Source of the DNA: Chitinophaga pollutisoli
GTDB taxonomy: Bacteria; Bacteroidota; Bacteroidia; Chitinophagales; Chitinophagaceae
DNA: 64,000 bases
Reading direction: 5' to 3'
Assembly (NCBI RefSeq): GCF_038396755.1
Contig: NZ_CP149822.1
Span: 3,971,001 to 4,035,000, forward strand
Positions 59,950 to 64,000 of this stretch are shown one piece after another. Position numbers and translations under genes: made by a program. The notes beneath the pieces were generated by a model that worked only from the letters and a program-made list of their open reading frames with translations, did no database searches and was not told where the DNA came from. Each line of letters opens with the position of its first letter. The first letter of the stretch is position 1.

Positions 59950-62538
59950 TTAATCTTCCTTGGTTTGTTCCTTGATCTTCTGCACGGTTTGCAGGATGTG
60001 GCTGGCCTGTTTGCTGAGCTCGTTGCGGAGCTCGCCGGATGAAGCGGCGGCTTTCTCCTGCTTTTTCTTCGCGATGGGCTGCATCAGGTTCATGATGTAG
60101 TTGTTCACCCAGTTGTTATTGAAGGAGGTGATGGCATCGGTCACGTCGTCCACGCCTTTGGTGACCAGAGCGGTATTGTCGATCTGGCCGAGGATGCCCA
60201 GGTAGAGGATGGCGGCGCCGATTTTATCCTGCCCGGTGCTGTTGGCGAGGTTGGTGGCGAAGTAGGGCACATCCGCTTCGCTGCCGTTCTGGGCGTATAC
60301 GTTGGCGATCGCGGTACCGAGGGCGCCACGGGCGTCTTTCTCCATGGATTTGGCGAGCGGGTATGCCTTTTTCAGGTCGAGGTCGGCGAGGCCCACGAGT
60401 CCGGCGCCTTCCACGAGGTAGGAGCGGTCTTTCAGTGCGGCTTCAAACAGCGCTACGTACTGCGGATCCTTCAGTTTGCTGATCTGCTTGAGGGAAGCGG
60501 CGCGCACCGGCGCTGCGGGATCGTTCTTCGCGAGATCGAGCAAAATGGGCAGGGCGGCGGTTTTTACGTCGTTGTTATCCATTTTGAGGCCAGCGATGGC
60601 GATGGCGCGGAGGCCTTCGAACTTGTCTTTCAGTGCAGCGATCACTGTGGCGCGGGCATCCGCGTTGCCAGTCTGCTGTTTCAGGCACTCTTCGATAGCC
60701 TCGCGGCGGTCGCGGTAGGTAGGCGCGTTTTTATATTGGAAAACGTAAGTGGCCAGGTTACGGCGGTCAGTTTTTTCGAGAATGAGGATCTTGTCGCCGT
60801 CCACATTCACGAAATCAGGCTTTCCGTTTACGGGGAAGCTGAAATGGCTCGTCTTCTCCGTAATGCGCACTTTGTGGCGGGTCTTTTTGCCGCCTTCGTA
60901 CACGTCGATCGCGATGGGGAGGTCGAAGATCTTCTCGCCCTTCTGCTCGATCGTTACACCGGCGAATCCGGGCTTGCTATAGTCGTAGGCGATATCCAGC
61001 GTAGGATATCCCTTGCCGAAGTACCATTGGTTGAAGAACCAGTTCAGGTCCTGCCCGGTCACTTCTTCCGCGGCGAGGCGGAAGTGGTGGGATTCCGTGG
61101 CTTTGAAGGCGTTGGTTTTCAGGTAGAGGTTCATGGATTTGAAGAAGGCTTCGTCGCCCAGGTAGTTGCGCAGCATATGCAGGATGCGGCCGCCTTTTTG
61201 GTAAGTGATGGCGTCGAACATATCCTCCTGGCTGTGGTAATGGAAGCGTACCAGGTGATGGTCGCCGCGGTACTGGGCGGATTCCATGTAATTGTGCATG
61301 GAATTGTAGCCGTGTTCATCCGCCGCGTCTTTACCGAACTTGTGTTCGAACCAGAGGTATTCGCTGTAGTCGGCGAAAGATTCGTTCATGGTAAGGTTGC
61401 TCCAGGACTCGCAGGTGGCGAGGTCGCCGAACCAGTGGTGGAACAGCTCGTGTGCAATGACGGACTCGCCGAGGCGCTCGTCGTCGTCGAGCAGCTCGCG
61501 GTCGGTTTTTTGCACGAAATCACCGAAAATGGAGGCGGTGGTATTTTCCATGGCGCCGGAAACGTAGTCGCGCACCACGATCTGGCTGTATTTCACCCAG
61601 GGGTAGTCGTAGCCGAGCATTTTGGAGAAGAAGGTCATCATTTCGGGCGTATTGCCGAAGATGGCTTTTGCGTGGGGGCCATACTCCTTTTCCACGTAAT
61701 AGTTTACTTCTTTACCGCGCCAGCTGTCTTTCACCACGGCAAATTCGCCCACGGCCATCATAAAGAGGTAAGGGGCGTGGGGGAGCTCCATGCGCCAGGT
61801 GTCGGTACGGGTACCGTTGGCATTGGCTTTTTGGCTGATCAGCTTGCCGTTGGAGAGGGTGACGTACTTTTTGTCGACCGTCATGGAGATCTCGGAGGTG
61901 GTGCGCTGGTTGGTTTTGTCGATGGTGGGGAACCATACCGAGGAGGCTTCCGTTTCGCCCTGGGTCCAGATCTGGATTGGTTTTTTGGGATCTGTGCCGT
62001 CGGGGTTGATGAAATAGAGGCCTTTGGCGTCGGTGATGGCCGCGCTGCCTTCGGCTTTCCATTCGTCTGGCTTAGCGGTATAATCTACATATACAATATA
62101 GGAATCGTTGCTGCTGTAAGTTTTGTTGAGTTTGACGCGGATGGTTTTCCCGTCGTATTCGTACTGGAGGGGTGTGGTGCGCGCGGCTTTCAGGAGGCCG
62201 TCTGACGGGAATTTGGCCACGGTGGCGCCGGCGGTCTGAACGAGGGAAACGGTGCGGATGTCCATGCCTTTGGCGTCGAGCGTAAGGCTGTCGGTGGGAT
62301 AAAAGTGGGGTTTGAGGGTGATCCAGGCCTTGCCGATGAGTTGTCGTTTGGCGTAATCAAAGCGCACATCGAGCTTGGTGTGGACTACATTGTTGATTTT
62401 GGTGGGGGATGCCCGGTAAATGTTGAGTAGCGGATCTTCTTTGCTTTCCGCTGTTTGCGAGAAAACAGGGGAGCAGAGGCCCAGCATGGTGATTCCGGCT
62501 AACAGGAGAGCCGGAACTTTTTTAGATGATAAATACAT
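59950..62538 (-). CDS. M1 family aminopeptidase, secreted
   Basis: An 862-residue zinc aminopeptidase. Signal peptide (VPALLLAGITMLGLCSPVFSQ), then the N-terminal beta-saddle (VVHTKLDVRFDYAKRQLIGKAWITLKP), GAMENTTASIF (exopeptidase motif GxMEN), zinc site HELFH (363-367) with Glu386 in MNESFADYSEYLW, and a long helical C-terminus with HEAT-like repeats (VKTAALPILLDLAKNDPAAPVRAASLKQISKL). It removes N-terminal residues from peptides outside the cytoplasm. The ATG at 62538 starts the signal; the 23-residue extension to 62607 crosses a hairpin GCCCTC-CCG-GAGGGC (62565-62579) in the leader. Confidence 0.93.
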   Translation of the reverse strand: MYLSSKKVPALLLAGITMLGLCSPVFSQTAESKEDPLLNIYRASPTKINNVVHTKLDVRFDYAKRQLIGKAWITLKPHFYPTDSLTLDAKGMDIRTVSLVQTAGATVAKFPSDGLLKAARTTPLQYEYDGKTIRVKLNKTYSSNDSYIVYVDYTAKPDEWKAEGSAAITDAKGLYFINPDGTDPKKPIQIWTQGETEASSVWFPTIDKTNQRTTSEISMTVDKKYVTLSNGKLISQKANANGTRTDTWRMELPHAPYLFMMAVGEFAVVKDSWRGKEVNYYVEKEYGPHAKAIFGNTPEMMTFFSKMLGYDYPWVKYSQIVVRDYVSGAMENTTASIFGDFVQKTDRELLDDDERLGESVIAHELFHHWFGDLATCESWSNLTMNESFADYSEYLWFEHKFGKDAADEHGYNSMHNYMESAQYRGDHHLVRFHYHSQEDMFDAITYQKGGRILHMLRNYLGDEAFFKSMNLYLKTNAFKATESHHFRLAAEEVTGQDLNWFFNQWYFGKGYPTLDIAYDYSKPGFAGVTIEQKGEKIFDLPIAIDVYEGGKKTRHKVRITEKTSHFSFPVNGKPDFVNVDGDKILILEKTDRRNLATYVFQYKNAPTYRDRREAIEECLKQQTGNADARATVIAALKDKFEGLRAIAIAGLKMDNNDVKTAALPILLDLAKNDPAAPVRAASLKQISKLKDPQYVALFEAALKDRSYLVEGAGLVGLADLDLKKAYPLAKSMEKDARGALGTAIANVYAQNGSEADVPYFATNLANSTGQDKIGAAILYLGILGQIDNTALVTKGVDDVTDAITSFNNNWVNNYIMNLMQPIAKKKQEKAAASSGELRNELSKQASHILQTVQKIKEQTKED

Positions 62539-62663
62539 GCAAAACGATTTGTTCAAAAATAAGCGCCCTCCCGGAGGGCAGGGGTCAAATTTAAACAAAT
62601 GGCCCAAAAACGACGCAAGCGGTTAAAATTGTTATTTTTGTACAGATAGGACATGATTTTTAT

Positions 62664-63170
62664 ATGATCAAAGCTACTGTGAACGGCCGCAAGCCGTATG
62701 AAATAAATCCTTCGGGCGCCAGCGGCACTCCGGAGTGCGACGGGAAGCCCGTTGCCTGGAGTGCGGAACCCTTGCCTTCCGGCGGTTTCAGCATTCTTAT
62801 GGACGGGAAAAGCTTCGTGGCCGAAGTGGTCGGGACCGACCGGGCCGAGAAGACCGTGACCCTCCGGATCGGGCAATCGGTGTATGAAGTGGGGCTTGAG
62901 GGGCCGATGGACCGTCTTCTTGCCTCCATGGGCCTCAGCGAGGCGGCAACCCGGAAAGTGAACGATATAAAGGCGCCCATGCCCGGCATGGTGCTGAAAA
63001 TACTCGTGGAACCCGGGCAGGCTATCCGGAAAGGGGACCCCGTGCTCATCCTGGAAGCCATGAAAATGGAGAACGTATTCAAATCCACGGCGGACGCCGT
63101 TGTGAAAGAAATCAGGGTTACTGAGCGGAAAGCCGTTGAAAAAGGCGAAGTGCTCATTGTGCTGGAATAA
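62664..63170 (+). CDS. biotin carboxyl carrier protein
   Basis: A 168-residue biotin/lipoyl attachment protein. The C-terminal about 75 residues form the biotinyl domain (DIKAPMPGMVLKILVEPGQAIRKGDPVLILEAMKMENVF) with the biotinylated Lys134 in EAMKMEN; the N-terminal part is a short beta-rich domain as in carrier subunits of acyl-CoA (acetyl/propionyl) carboxylases. Carboxylase subunits are not in this window; they may lie elsewhere. A -7-like box TATTTTTG (62633-62640) lies 23 bp upstream. Divergent from the M1 gene. Confidence 0.9.
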   Translation: MIKATVNGRKPYEINPSGASGTPECDGKPVAWSAEPLPSGGFSILMDGKSFVAEVVGTDRAEKTVTLRIGQSVYEVGLEGPMDRLLASMGLSEAATRKVNDIKAPMPGMVLKILVEPGQAIRKGDPVLILEAMKMENVFKSTADAVVKEIRVTERKAVEKGEVLIVLE

Positions 63171-63190
63171 TATTTGTATCAGACATCATT

Positions 63191-64000
63191 ATGCATTCAA
63201 TCAAACTAAAACTGTTGTATCTGGCGTGCAGCCTGTTAATCGCCACAGGTCTTGCTGCGCAGGATGCGTCGTATTTCGTATATATTCAGCACGAGAAGCA
63301 CCAGCCCTTTTACGTGAAACTGGACGGCGGCAAGCTGTTGAGCTCCTCCGTGAAAGGGTATCTCATCCTTCCCCGGATGGAGCCCGGCAAGTGGCCCGTG
63401 ACGATCGGCTTCCCGAAAGGCGGAGCCCCCGAACAGCAATTCACCATCCGCCTCGTCGGCGGCCGCGATTATGGCTACCTGCTGAAGAATACCGAAGACC
63501 AGGACTGGGCCCTGTACGACCTGCAGACGTTCGCCTCCCTGAAGTCCTCCGGGGCCGGGGGCGCCCAACCCGCGGAAAAAACCTCTGAAGGGGAAGCGGT
63601 AGCGGTAACACGCATTTCCAGCGAAAGTGCAACGGCGGAACAAAAAGAACTAATCAATAACGTGCAGGCCGATGTGGAGGCCGCCCTGGCAAAGAAAGCC
63701 GCGGAAAAACCCGCGGAAGAAAAAGCTGCCGGAGAACAGGCGCCGGAAGAGAAACCCCTGGCCGAGGAAGCGCCCAAGGCTGAAATGCCCGCGGATACTA
63801 CACCGGTAGTGGCTAAAACCGAACAAGCAGCACCCAAAAAGAAAAATAGCTTCGCCGAGTCGTTGGACAAGATCGTGACAGACGACCGTCCCGCAGATAT
63901 GGATTTACCGAAACCTAAGCCCGCAGCGGTAACCGAGGCGCCTGTTGATATATCTCAACCCGTTGCCGAAACCGAAAAGCCCAAAAAGCGCAAGAAAGGC
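63191..64000 (+). CDS. exported protein with Ala/Glu/Pro/Lys-rich tail, partial
   Basis: Open from the ATG at 63191 to the window edge with no stop (270 codons visible). A signal peptide (MHSIKLKLLYLACSLLIATGLAAQ) is followed by a compact domain of about 90 residues (ASYFVYIQHEKHQPFYVKL, GYLILPRMEPGKWPVTIGFPKGG, FTIRLVGGRDYGYLLKNTEDQDWALYDL), then a low-complexity stretch from about residue 125 rich in A, E, K and P, which may span the periplasm or be a flexible linker. I do not recognise the family. It follows the biotin carrier gene after 20 bp but is probably a separate function. Confidence 0.75.
   Translation, partial: MHSIKLKLLYLACSLLIATGLAAQDASYFVYIQHEKHQPFYVKLDGGKLLSSSVKGYLILPRMEPGKWPVTIGFPKGGAPEQQFTIRLVGGRDYGYLLKNTEDQDWALYDLQTFASLKSSGAGGAQPAEKTSEGEAVAVTRISSESATAEQKELINNVQADVEAALAKKAAEKPAEEKAAGEQAPEEKPLAEEAPKAEMPADTTPVVAKTEQAAPKKKNSFAESLDKIVTDDRPADMDLPKPKPAAVTEAPVDISQPVAETEKPKKRKKG

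Overview
The window is a chromosome segment from a Bacteroidota bacterium, most likely Chitinophagaceae (Chitinophaga-like). The evidence is two SusC/SusD outer-membrane nutrient-uptake pairs, an ECF sigma/FecR pair, orphan SusC-type and OMP beta-barrel proteins, lipoproteins with Bacteroidota-style lipoboxes, and promoters of the Bacteroidota form TTTG-N19-TAnnTTTG (seen exactly before both tRNA-Glu genes and the LemA operon). Base composition is moderately GC-rich with AT-rich intergenic gaps. No phage, IS element, CRISPR array or rRNA was seen.

Layout. 1-9.4 kb: a DUF2185 protein, an HSL-type esterase, a rifampin-phosphotransferase-like enzyme with its MarR regulator and a perfect palindromic operator candidate, a His-rich TPR lipoprotein, a VOC protein, a GH10 xylanase and a GNAT enzyme. 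9.4-15.5 kb: tRNA-Glu, a divergent HxlR/SDR pair, an orphan frameshifted FecR, two RteC-like paralogues (the first frameshifted) and an aminotransferase. 15.5-29.2 kb: GH20 hexosaminidase, M1 peptidase, ECF sigma factor, an inverted metallo-beta-lactamase-fold gene, FecR (frameshifted at its end), SusC with an STN domain, SusD and a TlpA-type thioredoxin protein. 29.2-34.3 kb: a methyltransferase, two small GNAT genes and a DUF2339/DUF3999 membrane pair. 34.7-42.2 kb: a second SusC/SusD locus with a heparinase II-like lyase whose catalytic residues are conserved in identity and near-identical spacing. 42.3-46.3 kb: an SRPBCC protein, an AraC regulator and its probable target, an OMP-barrel receptor. 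46.4-50.4 kb: a second identical tRNA-Glu, gapA, pgk and an M20 dipeptidase. 50.6-55 kb: an output-less response regulator, a LemA/TPM/YgcG operon, DUF1835 and CHRD proteins. 55.2-59.8 kb: a likely D-amino-acid/dipeptide cluster (M19 dipeptidase, D-threonine aldolase/D-serine dehydratase-like enzyme, RidA, GntP permease). 59.9-64 kb: an M1 aminopeptidase, a biotin carrier protein and a secreted protein cut by the window edge.

How the genes fit together. The first Sus locus has the parts for trans-envelope signalling (SusC STN domain to FecR to ECF sigma) but no polysaccharide-degrading enzyme inside it; the GH20 and M1 genes just upstream and the TlpA protein suggest glycoprotein or peptide use. 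The second locus would bind and cleave an acidic polysaccharide. The AraC regulator and the OMP receptor behind it share a textbook arrangement of direct repeats next to the promoter.

Points that stand out: five genes whose family-consistent ends (or start) are restored by adding one base, four of them in A6-A7 tracts; three intergenic tandem arrays that all have an 11-bp period but different unit sequences; and a 23-26-bp repeat found in three intergenic gaps.
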